Shown here piece by piece: positions 39,805 through 52,991 of a stretch of DNA of 64,000 nt (its first letter is position 1; every line of letters starts with the position of its first letter). The position numbers and the translations under genes were made by a program. The DNA comes from Clarkia xantiana subsp. parviflora (Eukaryota; Streptophyta; Magnoliopsida; Myrtales; Onagraceae). The DNA is taken from contig JAPTYO010000003.1 in the NCBI GenBank assembly GCA_036873135.1, positions 26,746,001 to 26,810,000 of the forward strand. Direction: 5' to 3'. A model generated the notes under the pieces. It searched no databases. It was not told where the DNA came from and worked only from the letters and a program-made list of their open reading frames with translations.

Positions 39805-41376
39805 GATCTAGATGTACATTATTTTGTGAATCTATATATCTATATATATATATAAAAGGAAGAAGTGAGAGAGTGTTTACACCATGAGCTGCCACGTCAG
39901 CTTTGAGAGAAAATCATATGCTGCCACATCAGCTTCTTCTTTCACTTACAGATGTTGGGCTGAATGTGACTTAATTTGATGGGCTGGTTCAGTTTCTTCT
40001 TTCACTTGCAGGTGTTGGCCCGACTATGACTTAATTTGATGTGCTGGTTCTTAATCTATATTTATATAATCTATGTAATATACTTATCCCGATTATTTTA
40101 TACTAATAGCGCGCCACGTGTTCTTTTTTTTTCTGGGGCCAGAGAATCCTTCTTCATAAAACTCATAGCTATTCTATTCAAAACGACGATGGACTCCTCT
40201 TTCTAAATTCTCCACACAGCTAAGTATGGTTTGTAAACGACGCTGCTTTATATATCCACCAAAAACGACAGCGTTACTACATTTGCTTTATCTAAAGCGG
40301 ATGGTCTCTGGTCTAGAGTGATCAAGAGCTTCACACGCCATGTCATTCAAACGACCAAAAATGAAACCGCTCAGATCAATTTAGTAACGGAAAAAAATTT
40401 AGATTCAACGAAATTAAGACCTAACATGATTCATTAATCTTAGATAAATTGTCATGGTAGATATTAATTTTTTTTCTTTTCTTATTATTCACTTTAGTTT
40501 GAAAATAACTTAATTTTTTTTAATACTAAATGGTTCATGAGAATTTGATATTTATCATTAAAATTTTATCCAATATTATTTTTTTATTTATAAATACGTT
40601 TCAAATTACCTTACACAAGAATAACATCTTACACATCACGTTCGATACAGACGATAGTCTCTATTATTGTTTGTACTCAATTATTTTATTAAAAAAAGTA
40701 AACAAGTTAGGATTTAGTTTGTCAAAACTATGCAATCAATAATTTTTTTTTTTCCAAATGAATGTATTCATAGTAATGGAAATGTCAAATCAACAAAGTT
40801 TAAGGTGGATCACATCGTCGATCCTTATAATGTAATAATAAAAGAGAGGGCGGGTGTACAAGCACCCAATTATCAAGACACGACCATTTTCAATAAATTA
40901 ATTGCTATAATTTGATTAATATTTGTATACTATAAGAATAATTTTTTAAAAAAATTATGACGATATATACTTTTCATTCATATAATTCTCACTTTTTATT
41001 AAAAATAGTTTTAAAAAAAAAATTACACCCCGCGCTCTGCGCGGGTTCAGCACCTAGTTATTAATACGGTCAAAGTTCAAATATCGATTTTGTTATTAAC
41101 CAACTTTAAGAATATGGTATTTTACGGGTGCGGGTTCAAATTCAGTACCTGGACCCGACCTGTTTTAGGAATAAAATTAAGATCTTGGAATGTTCGGACT
41201 GCTAAATTCGGCCCACTAACCAAAGATGCTTCCCTTGGTTTAAAATCCTCCCCCTCCAACGTCTCTTTCATTTCAAACTCCCAACCAACGTCTTTCTCTC
41301 TTCTCTCAGAACTCACGAATCGCAGACTACATACAGTCCGTACAGAGACTTACTCGCCGTTAAGGAACTCAAGCAG

Positions 41377-41925
41377 GTATGATTTCTCGTCTTTGGTTTT
41401 ACATATTACACATCTGATGTCCATTAGCCCGAATCGCGGTGCTGAGATTTGTTGAATTCACTTTCCCTTGACGGCCAATGGTTTCTAGATGCAAAATTTC
41501 GTAGAGAGTTGGTTTCTTCGTAGGAAATTGTTTGATTCTGCTAAGTTGAACTTCGTGTGATGAATTAAAATCCGACTTAGTGGTTCGGAGGTGGCATTGT
41601 TAGGGATATTTTGAAAAGTTTGATTCTTCTCGTGCATTGAATTAGTGCAGAATATAAGGAATTTTCATTTTCCATTTGAAATAGAAAAAGGGTTTCTAGA
41701 AAGGAACCGCATTTAGTTCAATTTCGTGCAGTTTTTGTGTTTGCATAAAGTTCTCTTGATTCATGAATATTTGGTACAGGCATTTTCAGCACTGGCTTGT
41801 ACTTTTCTAGATAAGGATTTGAAAAATGATTGCTCAGGTGGTAGATTCATAGCAGCATTAATCAGTGTGTGATATAGAGCATTAAAGTTCCGACTTATAG
41901 TCTGCTTTTACTTTTCAAATGACAG
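41377..41925 (+). other. 5' UTR intron of the coiled-coil gene
   Basis: The donor AAGCAG/GTATGATT and acceptor AATGACAG/ATCTGCC bracket an intron of 549 nt that ends 35 nt before the ATG at 41961. Both splice sites are conserved in the truncated copy A (donor after 31166, acceptor before 31703), which supports the model. Confidence 0.7.
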
Positions 41926-41960
41926 ATCTGCCCTGAATCTGGTGAAAAAGTTGGGAAATT

Positions 41961-44522
41961 ATGGAGAAACTTTGTGAAGAGCTTGATGAAGCAAAGTTGG
42001 AGATTGAGAAGCTCAAGACAGAATGCAGGGTCAAAGCCGAACAGCATGGGAACTTGAAGAAGGCTTATGATGAACAGAGCAAGAAACTCAAGGAAACAAG
42101 TTTGAAGGTAGAGAAGCAAGGATATGAACTCGGCGAAAGAGCTGAAGAAATTTCCATGCTCAAGCAAATGTATGAAGAAGCCAAAGGCAGTTTAGACGAA
42201 AGAGTCCAAATCGTCAAACGTCTTAGAGCCGCAAATGAGAAGCTTCGGTCTGATTTGGAAACGAAGCTGCAAAAACATGAAGAGGATAACAGATCTCTTG
42301 TGTTGGCCCTAGACGAAGCAACTCTGAAGTGTGCAGAACAAGAGCAAAGGATTAAACAACTTGAAGAAGAAAATCGGAGGTTTAGAGGTATTGTGGAGAA
42401 ATCTGTTAAGAAATGTTCAGAAGTAAAAGAGGAGGCAAGAGCTCCAAAACATATGAAGCAAAAAGAGAATGTGATTGTTGATTTGGAGGAGGAGTGCACG
42501 AAAGTCCAGGATCAACTTAAGTGGAAGAAGGAGCAGTTCAAGCATCTTGAAGAAGCACATTCCAAGCTTCGAGACCAATTTAGAGCCGAGAAGAAAGAAT
42601 GGGAGAAAGAGAAGTCTAATTTCCTTCATGAGATCGGTTCACTGCAGGAGAAGTTGGATTCTCAAATTAGAATATCGGAAGATCTTGAGAAGAGGTTGCA
42701 GATGTGTAACCATTCATTAGCTTATGAACAAGGGAGGAGAAAAAGTCTAGAAGTCCAACTTTTGGATTTCAACATGCGTTTTGAGAATATCTCTGCTGAG
42801 TGTGAGGAAGCGAAGTCACAGCTAGAAGGTCTGATGGTGGAGAAGGACCGAGAAATTGGAAATTTGAGACACTCGCTGGGCAAGAAAGAGGCGCTATATA
42901 AGGAGGTTGAATATCGATCGGTACAGCTCAAGAGAGAGAATCAAGAGTTGTTGGTTTCTCTCAAAGAACTGCAAGAAGCACAGATACAGCAATCTTCTGG
43001 ACATTCTCTTGCAAAGCTGAAAAGCAAGCTGAAGAATGTTGAGCAGACTCATAAGGATTGCTTGTCTAATCTTAGAGCCAAAGAAGCTGAATGGAGGTCA
43101 AAGCTGGAGGAATTGTCAACTGACTTGGATAAATCCAGATCCGAGATAACCGATAAAGAAATTGCATTACAAGTGGCTGAAAAGGAATTGGAATACTGCA
43201 ATTCATCCTTGATGGAATTGATGTTGCAGAATGATTTGATGCTGTTTGTGTTGAAGGCTGAAGCTCAATCAAAGCTTGAAGAAGAAAAGGTTGATGGGGA
43301 TCTAGTTGAGCAACAAAGAAAAGAGAGAGATTCTCTCGAGATTCAGATAAGGAACAAAAATCTGGGTGATGTTATAGAAGAAAATGATACCCTGAAGTTG
43401 AAGTTGCAGACGAATAAAAAGTCCCTTGAGGAAGCATTGGATTCAGATGAGAAGATCAGAGAAGTTTGCAATGCACTGGATAGAACCAATTCTGAATTGG
43501 CAGACAAGATCTGTGAAGCAAGTGAGGCCGAGTTTGAGTTACAGATATGGAAATCAACTGCCGAACAATTGAGGGTTGAGATTGAAGAAAACCGGTACCA
43601 GAGAAAAGAGTTGGAAGCTTCACTTCTTGCACAAGCAGAGGTTGAAGATGCTCTGAAGCAGGAAAAGGGGAACCTTGTCCAGATGCTAGAAGATAAAGAC
43701 CGAAGAATCGATTCTCTTCAACAGAAGATAGTCCAGATTGAGCAAGATCTGCAGAAAATAGCAGAATCTGAGAAGAAAAATGCCATCTTCGAAGATTTGG
43801 TAGATGAAATTCAAGGTTTAGAGCAGGAGGTTTTTAGAAGAGACTTTGAGAGCACTTTAGAAGCAGTAACTGCAATGGAGAATGCATCTCAGATTGAAAA
43901 AGAAGAACTTCTGGAACTTTTGGAAGCGAAGAATCAACGAATCAACAATCTGCTGCAAAACTTGAGCTCTCTTGAGCAGAAACTCGAGACCTCATTTTCT
44001 TCGGGTCTTGAACAGAAGCAGGCTGACCTCAGTTTCTTCAACGAAGCTTGGGAGAAAATTGCATCTGCTGAAATTATTGCTGAAGTGGAGATCGAGGAGA
44101 AGAAGATGATACTGATGGAGCTAGAAGATGAAATCGCAAATCTGACAAAGAAATTGGAGTCTCAAGCCGAATCTTTATCGCGTTCTAAGAACCGAGTCAT
44201 AGAAGTTGAAGGTGAACTGGAAGTGAAAGATTCATTGATCGAAGAGCTGAAGAACGAGAAAGATAAGCTGATCGAAGAAAGAGACGGCTTGATTCGATTA
44301 ATGGTGGCAGTGGATGATAAACTTGGTGAGTATTGTAATGAAGATGAAGTTGTCATGGGGAGAATTTTGCAGCTGCAGTCTTTGAACAGAAGTTGTTCAG
44401 GTGATGAATTTGCAGACAAATCAAAGGAGAATAGTGATTGTCATGGATCGGGATTGGTGTTGGGGAAATCGTATGAAGCTGTTTCGATTGGAAGATCTCC
44501 ATTTAGAGAGCTTAACAACTAG
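41961..44522 (+). CDS. At4g38062-like long coiled-coil protein, 853 aa, single coding exon
   Basis: The N-terminus (MEKLCEELDEAKLEIEKLK) and overall character match the plant family annotated as uncharacterised protein At4g38062; no biochemical role is established. The whole protein is Glu/Lys/Leu-rich heptad sequence from residue 1 to about 800, with no membrane segment or catalytic motif, and a short non-coiled tail ending FRELNN. That suggests a structural, tethering or cytoskeleton/organelle-associated role, which is inference only. The CDS is uninterrupted, with one intron in the 5' UTR. Its promoter, leader and first 17 or so codons are duplicated 10 kb upstream as a pseudogene. A 155-bp tandem duplication follows the stop codon in the 3' UTR. 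Confidence 0.85.
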   Translation: MEKLCEELDEAKLEIEKLKTECRVKAEQHGNLKKAYDEQSKKLKETSLKVEKQGYELGERAEEISMLKQMYEEAKGSLDERVQIVKRLRAANEKLRSDLETKLQKHEEDNRSLVLALDEATLKCAEQEQRIKQLEEENRRFRGIVEKSVKKCSEVKEEARAPKHMKQKENVIVDLEEECTKVQDQLKWKKEQFKHLEEAHSKLRDQFRAEKKEWEKEKSNFLHEIGSLQEKLDSQIRISEDLEKRLQMCNHSLAYEQGRRKSLEVQLLDFNMRFENISAECEEAKSQLEGLMVEKDREIGNLRHSLGKKEALYKEVEYRSVQLKRENQELLVSLKELQEAQIQQSSGHSLAKLKSKLKNVEQTHKDCLSNLRAKEAEWRSKLEELSTDLDKSRSEITDKEIALQVAEKELEYCNSSLMELMLQNDLMLFVLKAEAQSKLEEEKVDGDLVEQQRKERDSLEIQIRNKNLGDVIEENDTLKLKLQTNKKSLEEALDSDEKIREVCNALDRTNSELADKICEASEAEFELQIWKSTAEQLRVEIEENRYQRKELEASLLAQAEVEDALKQEKGNLVQMLEDKDRRIDSLQQKIVQIEQDLQKIAESEKKNAIFEDLVDEIQGLEQEVFRRDFESTLEAVTAMENASQIEKEELLELLEAKNQRINNLLQNLSSLEQKLETSFSSGLEQKQADLSFFNEAWEKIASAEIIAEVEIEEKKMILMELEDEIANLTKKLESQAESLSRSKNRVIEVEGELEVKDSLIEELKNEKDKLIEERDGLIRLMVAVDDKLGEYCNEDEVVMGRILQLQSLNRSCSGDEFADKSKENSDCHGSGLVLGKSYEAVSIGRSPFRELNN

Positions 44523-44535
44523 TTTTGCTTCTTGT

Positions 44536-44845
44536 GTTCTAGCTGCCACAGTGTACTATATTGATTCTATGCAGTATGCTCATTTGATTTGGCTTGAAAC
44601 TCGAATATTTGGTTACTTGGCTTGCAAGTAATTAATGAAAAACCCGGAAATCCCGTAATTTTAGCTTAGTTTTTTTGTTTTTCTTCTTTTGTTCTAGCTG
44701 CCACTGAGTACTACTGATTGTACGGAGTATGATCATTTGGTTTGGCTTAAAACTCGAATATTTGATTACTTGGCTTGCAAGTAATTAATGAAAACCCGGA
44801 AATTCTGTCATTTTTAGCTTAGTTTTTTGTTTTTCTTTAATCACG
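44536..44845. repeat. 155-bp tandem duplication in the 3' UTR/spacer after the coiled-coil gene
   Basis: GTTCTAGCTGCCAC starts at 44536 and again at 44691. Both are followed by AAACTCGAATATTTG, TTACTTGGCTTGCAAGTAAT and AACCCGGAAAT in the same order. Identity is about 88-90%. Confidence 0.88.
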
Positions 44846-44897
44846 AGCAAGTCAGATGATAAAACCGAATATTGTCAGTAACCAAATTTCAGTTAAG

Positions 44898-44908
44898 TAT
44901 ATATATCT
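44898..44908 (+). promoter_or_regulatory. TATA-like box of the peroxidase gene
   Basis: GTATATATATC lies about 55 bp upstream of the peroxidase ATG, leaving a short leader of about 25-30 nt. The assignment is by position and composition only. Confidence 0.4.
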
Positions 44909-44956
44909 TTGTAGATTTGCTCCCGCGAAATCGAAATTCAAAAGTTTCTCTCCGAG

Positions 44957-47088
<2,132 letters not shown>

Positions 47089-47479
47089 GGTAAGCTTACT
47101 TCATTGAAACATGTATAGGTGAAGAAATACTTGCATGAAATATGATCCTGATGCAAATTTTCAAATTCTTTTAGCTTGCTATGCTGTGGCCAGATAGAGA
47201 TATGTTAAGATCTGATGCTTGTAAATGAAATGTGGGGCATGGTTTTGGTCTGTTCAATTATGTTATCATCAATATTAAACATGACACTGTTTCTCAGGCA
47301 GCAGTTGTCTGGTGTGTTTCAATGAGTGGGTGGTTTAGGTGGATAAACTACTAGAATTTAGGCCTATGCAGAGTCAGTCGTACTCCTAGATTGAATCGTG
47401 TGGCTCTACTCTCTTTGTATACTTTTTATATATATATAAAACTATACTAGAAAAGAAAATAGATAAGATTTTGCAAATA

Positions 47480-48130
47480 AACACGACAAATTGCTTGTTG
47501 ATATTTAAACAATTGACCATATTGTTAGTTGATGTGTGGATATTCGAACGAATTGCTAGTTGACATTTGAGTTGTCGAACAAAATATAAAAAAAAGGACA
47601 AATCTTTTGTTGATAATTGAACAAATTGTTAGTTAATGCTTGGACAATCGAATAAATTGTTAGTTGATGTCTAGATAGTCGAACATATCACAAAACATGA
47701 CAAATTGCTTGTTGATGTTTGGACAAGTGAACAAATTGTTAGTTGATGTTTGGACGGTCGAACAAATTGCCCGTTGATGTCTGGGTAGCCGAACAAATTA
47801 CTAAAACGCGACAAATTGATTGATGATATTTGGACAATTGAACAAATTATTAGTTTTAGACAGACGAACAAAATGCTAGTTGATGTCTGGACAGTCGAAC
47901 AAATTACTAAAACGCGACAAATTGCCTGTTAATATTTGAAAATTGAGCAAATTGTTAGTTGATGTTTGGACAAACGGAAAAATTGCTAGTTGATATCTGA
48001 GCAGCTGAAAAAATTACTAAAACGCGATAAATTGCTTGTTAATTCTTGGATAATTGAATAAATTGTTAGTTGATGTTTGGACAGTCGAACAAATTGCTAG
48101 CTGATGTCTACGCAGTCGAATAAATCGTTG
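47480..48130. repeat. minisatellite with about 36-bp subunits and about 108-bp higher-order period
   Basis: Subunits are variants of TTGTTAGTTGATGTTTGGAC followed by AGTCGAACAAA. The marker CTAAAACGCGAYAAATTG recurs at 47801, 47907 and 48017 (spacing 106 and 110 bp), with a diverged one near 47684, so every third subunit is distinctive. It lies about 400 bp after the peroxidase stop. Confidence 0.85.
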
Positions 48131-48612
48131 ACTATTTTCTTTATTACATATCCAACACAAGTGATTCCGTCAAAGAAAGACAAAAAATTTCTTACAAAGC
48201 TACCAAATTGTATACAAAATGTTCAAAAACAAATTTTGTCTAGTTAATTTTTTCATCACATATCTAGCATGTAATTAATTTTGGTAATTCCTTTTATATG
48301 ACCAAAATCTTATTAGAGATAACAAATTATATAGACGAGATAGTTAATCTAGCCAGATGTTTTTTTAATCATCAGTTATCAATTTCTCCGAAAATTGAAA
48401 CTAATTTGCAAAATGATGTAGAAGATGTAACGGAATATATAATGATATATTATATCTATGTCAAAAGTTTAAGAACAGAGCTCTATTTAGTAGTACTGCT
48501 AAAATCTCCATCTTTTTTTCTTGGATTTCCTAACTCTTCTGTTTCATCTATCTCCATTATCATATACAGAGAGCTTAACGAGCCCACCTTAGTAACTACC
48601 ATCGAACTCTCT
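48131..48612. other. spacer with 3' UTR of the GIR-like gene
   Basis: AT-rich sequence between the minisatellite and the minus-strand zinc-ribbon gene. It has no supported gene of its own. Confidence 0.55.
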
Positions 48613-49307
48613 CTACATGGAGATATTGAGGTCGAGCTGCGGCTTCCTGTATCCCGGCAGCGGAACCACCGAATTGCACCTCGGGCACCTCGGATTGTTC
48701 TTCGATATCAGCACATATAGAAGGCAGCTAGGGCATCCAGCCGCCACCGGAGTCCCGACCATCACCGTCTCCCCCTCCGACGACGAAGACGACGGCGGCG
48801 ATTTCCGGTATGGAGAACGAGTCTTCCGCGGCTCCCTCTGCGCTCTCTCCAGCGCGGATTTCACCTTGTCCAGAGTACACACGCTCTGGTACCCCGGCGG
48901 CGACGAAGGCGATGACGTCAGCTTCAGGTCGAGGAAATTCGAGTCGTCGACGAATTGGTAGTGGTTGTTGTGGTGGTGGCCGGACTGGTACGATTGCGGC
49001 GGGTAGTTCAAGTCCTGCAGCTTAGGAGACGGCTGCGCGGCGCATCTCTGTAAGTAAACCTTTCCGGACTGCAAACAACGAATTAACCTAAATCAATCGT
49101 CTGATTCGATACAAACAATGTTTAATTCTCCGATTCTCCTCCGATCATCGTTGGAATCGGATTGCGAATCGTCGATTTGATTATTACCTTGAGATCGAGC
49201 CGCTTCTCCCATCCGTTCGGGACCTGGAGATCGAGGTCGAGCTCTTGAGACTCCATGTGGCTGCTGCTGCTGCTGCCTAGCAAGTCTCTGGTGATCAAGG
49301 CCGCCAT
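48613..49307 (-). CDS. GIR1-related zinc-ribbon protein with EAR motif, 191 aa
   Basis: A small plant protein with the same C-terminal zinc-ribbon as GL2-INTERACTING REPRESSOR (GIR1/2), which recruits TOPLESS to repress target genes. Exons are 49307-49188 and 49068-48613 (576 nt). The N-terminal block ELDLDLQVPNGWEKRLDLK runs across the single intron into SGKVYLQRC and is highly conserved in the subfamily that includes Arabidopsis At3g52110/At1g13390. A Ser/Pro-rich linker follows. The ribbon is Cys152-x2-Cys155-x12-Cys168-x2-Cys171 (CPSCLLYVLISKNNPRCPRC). The C-terminus has LDLNI (185-189), an EAR-type repression motif. A nuclear co-repressor-adaptor role is inferred from GIR. The Ser run near residue 12 is encoded by a short (GCT)n repeat. 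Confidence 0.85.
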
Positions 49308-49452
49308 ATCTTCTTCAACCTCTGTCTCTCTGACGGTACTCTGTTCTCTGCAACGCAGTGAGGAAAAGAGAGATGAAAATGGAAGAAAGATTTATGCAGA
49401 CGCACGCTTACAGAGATGTATGTATGAATATGATGAATATTGGTGCTGTATG

Positions 49453-49462
49453 TATTTATATA
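49453..49462 (-). promoter_or_regulatory. TATA box of the GIR-like gene
   Basis: On the minus strand TATATAAATA lies about 146 nt upstream of the ATG, and a CT-rich leader follows. Good match to the plant TATA consensus and position. Confidence 0.55.
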
Positions 49463-49539
49463 GGAGAGTAGATGAGGAGATTATATGAGGGTGACGTAGA
49501 GGCCGTTATAGAAAGAAGAAGATCGAGGAAGAAAGAATT

Positions 49540-49940
49540 TTATATTTATATTTTTAATTATCTTAAGGTTAGTAAATATATTTATAAATGGTTGAACTTT
49601 ACTTTTAAAAATTAGTTATTTGAACTTGCAATTATGTAACAAATATGATTTTACTAATAAATTAAAATGATTATAACAAATTTACTTTAATTGTATATCC
49701 ATCTAATACAAATAGTGTTTTCCAATCGAGTGTATTTTATTACAATTGTTCAATTTCTTAATGAATACATTATGGATGCACGGTAAAATCTATAGTGGCA
49801 GTCATACGTTTATTTTCTATCCTTTTTGACAAAAAAAATGTAGCTATTTGGTTTATTGCAAATTTACATGGTCAATTTTAAAATAAATAATAAAATTTAA
49901 ATAACGATTTGTAGTTAAATCAAAGTTCATGTAACGACTT
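49540..49940. repeat. third, diverged copy of the AT-rich block shared by duplication copies A and B
   Basis: The order AATAAATTAAAATGATT..AAT, TCCATCTAATACAAATAGTG, TTTCTTAATGAATACATTATGGATG parallels 30575-30725 and 36810-36965. Identity is clearly lower than between A and B. This block is therefore an interspersed repeat that predates the segmental duplication. Confidence 0.5.
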
Positions 49941-50864
49941 ATTTATTATCTTTATTTTAATGACAACATTTTTTGTTATTTTATAATAAATCTCAAGTAT
50001 ACGAAGGTTTTTACTATTTTTACTTACAACCTTAAAATTATATAGATACACCTAGTATTTATTATGGGACAGATCAGATTAGCAAGACTACCCTATTTAA
50101 TTGGCTAATTTATTTAAGATATAATTCATATGGTAATAATAGTTTCAATGAATGAAAATAATAAATATTATTAATAATATAATTGGTGTCATAAATAAAT
50201 GGAAAAAAGAGAGTAGAAGTTTGTTCAATTTTAAAGAGGGGGGAACATTAATTGTAACATTTATGGTTGTGGAGCATTTAAAGGGGGAAGTGGTAGAGTA
50301 GAGGTAGGAGAGAGAAAGGGACTAATTGAATTCAAAGCTCAGCTAAGCTAAGCCATAAATGGCTGCATTCAATTCAATGGGAGCATTTAATGCTCTTCTT
50401 CCATTCAATTTCATTACATATCCCTTTGGTTTAGTTTGGTTTTGAAGGACTTGTAATATTTGCTATGATTTTTATTTTATTTTTGCCATAACAACAATTG
50501 GTTATCAACACTATATGATAAATGACAATAATAATAATAATAAAGAAAAAAAATTGTGATACAATAGGGATGAGATACAATACAATAGTGGTAAGCTTTA
50601 AATAATCATATAGACATAAGGTTATTTTTAATTGTAATGTGGCTAAATATATTAGTTATTTTTATTTAGTATGACATAATTAATTTTTAATGTTTTAGTC
50701 AAATAGGTATGTCATATACATATGCTACGATATTATGATTTATAAACAATTTTTAAAGGAAAAATAAGTATCAACAATTTTCTATTAAAATATAATATAT
50801 TATATAATTGTTAATTTATTTAACTTATCGTCATGTCTGCCTCCATTATTTTTCGATGTTGTCG
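49941..50864. other. AT-rich intergenic, no gene
   Basis: Nothing beyond A/T-rich sequence and a purine-rich patch around 50280-50330. Confidence 0.6.
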
Positions 50865-51081
50865 ACTAGACTTTTCCGAGTTTCCGCCTTTGCGGACTTG
50901 ACCTCTACGGACTTCCGCAATTGCCGACTTGACCTCTCTGGGCTACCGCCGTGCCGAATAGACATCTCCGGGCTACCGCGCCGACTGGGCATCTCCAGGC
51001 TTTTTCGTTGCCTACTGGACATCTCCAGGCTTCCGTCGTTGCCAACTGGACATCACCGAGCATCCGCTGATGATGACTAGA
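50865..51081. repeat. GC-rich tandem repeat, about 31-bp unit, about seven copies
   Basis: Units begin ACTAGAC / ACTTGACC / ATAGACATC / ACTGGACATC and contain CTCCRGGCTNCCG. Spacing is about 26-31 bp. It forms an island of high GC in very AT-rich surroundings. One frame is open across it, but the repeat explains that better than a gene does. Confidence 0.8.
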
Positions 51082-52068
51082 CTATTAGGATATTTAATGA
51101 AATTTTTCGTGTTAAAATCGGCATTCTTGTCAGAACGTCCGTTTGCAGGGGCGTATTAGAAAATAAAATATATTAAGAATTAATATATTTTATTATTTTT
51201 CGATTGAGTTATATTATAAATAAATATATTTATAATATATTACCCTTATCTATTTTATTATTATATTGATATTAGATTGTATCTATATATATATTCAGCC
51301 ATAGATAACATCAATATACAATCATAATTCTTCTATAGATGACAACACTTGTATCACATTTACTTCCCAAAACTAAAGATTACTCGACCTGAGTTAGTAA
51401 GAAAGGGGTAAAATGCTGATAAGACAGACGCTCATCTTCTAATAGTGAGTTTTATATTTGGTTATTATTATTCCTTCGACCATCCTAACGATCAAAATAT
51501 TTCTCCGGAGCCCCGGGGGCCAAACAAACCCTAGTATAAAATAATACGTGGTAAGCTTCTCGGTGTAGGGTTTGTTGGCAAGTGACATAATGATTGACAA
51601 ATTTGCGCAATCATATTAACTGACAATACGTAACTATATATAATATATATATAATATGTGGTGCATCTGTATCTACACTATATGTTGGTCTAAATGTTGA
51701 ACCGTATCAATTACTCACTCTATCGTCACGACCCCATTTTCAGTTCAACAATATCGTGACCTCAATTTTATTGAAGAGGCAATACAATTTATTAATTCAA
51801 GGACCCGAATAAATTCAAAACTAGTGATGTTTTTATAATAGTAGATAGATAGATAGATATATGTCATTAATCTCATCTATTTGTTTTATGTATATTTTCA
51901 GTTTTTTTTTTATTGAAATGGTTAATTAACTAACTGATTATGTTAGTGTGCAATTTTATTTTTTTACCAATTACCACATTTTAATTTTTAATTCCGTACA
52001 AATTTTTTCATGTGGAATCATGCATTTTCTTATAGTGGTTACTAATAGATGACAAAATATATATGCTT

Positions 52069-52473
52069 AAAGCATCCATAATGATATTACATAATATTAC
52101 TTAAATATGAATTACATATTGTTTTATGTAACTGTATAAAAACATACTACAATGTTATACATAGCATTTCTTAAAAGTGGGACATACCTACTTTTAGTTA
52201 ATCTATCTATTCCTTAAATTTAAGGAATGCACTATGTATTACATAACAAATTTTTTTTAATTATAAACTAATTCAATTTATAATTAATACTAATATATTA
52301 TTGGTGGCTGTTGGAATATTTAGTATTAAAATATATTTAAGAAATACAGTTATATAAAACCATTGGAGAGAAAATATTGTTAATGTATTTTTTAATTTTA
52401 CGTATTAATGTACATAAATATTTACGTGATAATTTTAAATAATACAATTTGTTTAAAATCATTGTGATGCTCT
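52069..52473. mobile_element. decayed Tourist-like MITE
   Basis: AAAGCATCCATAATGATATTAC at the left is approximately mirrored by AATCATTGTGATGCTCTT at the right. This is the same terminal theme as 35498-35811. The target duplication is not clear. Confidence 0.5.
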
Positions 52474-52940
52474 TGCTAATAAAGTTAAGAACTAGAGTAT
52501 GGACTACGGAGTATGGACTGATAATTAAACATAAATAAATAGTGAGGGAAAATATGAACCTTTAAATGAAAAATAATTATAATTATATATTTTAATTCTA
52601 AATTATTATTATTGTTGCCACATAATTCTAAAATTTAACAACACTAAAATTTGATGAGACTTGAAAGTCCCATTATGATAGAGTGTGGCTAGCTAGCACT
52701 ATTAGCCAGCCAAACAAAGAAAACAAAAAGAAGTTATGAGCACTTTATACGATTAATTTTTTTTCCTATCCCGCAACGACTACTTAGATTTTCCCTTAAT
52801 TTAAAGTTTCTTTAAATTAATTTTATACTTAAAGTATTTCTGTTGAGAGAAAATGTAAAAACGTAGACCTACCTCTTCACTGAAAAAAAAAACGTACACC
52901 TCTTCTATATTTGGACAATGTAACATTATTATTATTAACC

Positions 52941-52941
<1 letters not shown>

Positions 52942-52985
<44 letters not shown>
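52942..52985. repeat. (TA)n microsatellite
   Basis: About 22 uninterrupted TA dinucleotides. Confidence 0.95.

Positions 52986-52991
<6 letters not shown>

Larger units (their letters stand above)
37092..41057 (+). mobile_element. 3,966-bp Helitron with nested hAT-like element
   Basis: The 5' end TCTATATATATAATAAGGG follows an A. The 3' end has the hairpin CCCGCGC-TCT-GCGCGGG (41029-41045), an 8-nt spacer and CTAG (41054-41057) followed by T. Joining the flanks (GTTCGGATAA and TTATTAATACGG) recreates the uninterrupted sequence of copy A (GTTCGAATAACTATTTATAATTAAG). No Rep or helicase coding sequence was found. Inside are a three-fold 21-bp repeat (37935-37997), a hAT-like element and a second Helitron-like 5' start near 39831-39850, so two Helitrons could be superposed. 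Confidence 0.8.
35815..42010. repeat. segmental duplication copy B (with MITE and Helitron insertions)
   Basis: Collinear with copy A (29070-31787) once the MITE (35945-36501) and the Helitron (37092-41057) are removed. It ends inside the intact coiled-coil coding region. Copy B is therefore the source locus or the better preserved copy. Identity by eye is roughly 80-90%, higher near the gene. Confidence 0.88.

Noticed and set aside
42065..42499. Long open frame antisense to the coiled-coil gene (144 codons), with others at 41895-42167, 42417-42931 and 44162-44419
   Set aside because: All are opposite-strand shadows of a Glu/Lys-rich coding sequence, which reads as Ser/Leu/Phe-rich open frames on the other strand.
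48298..48720. Plus-strand open frame of 140 codons overlapping the GIR-like gene
   Set aside because: Its 3' half is the antisense of the conserved zinc-ribbon exon and the rest is AT-rich spacer.
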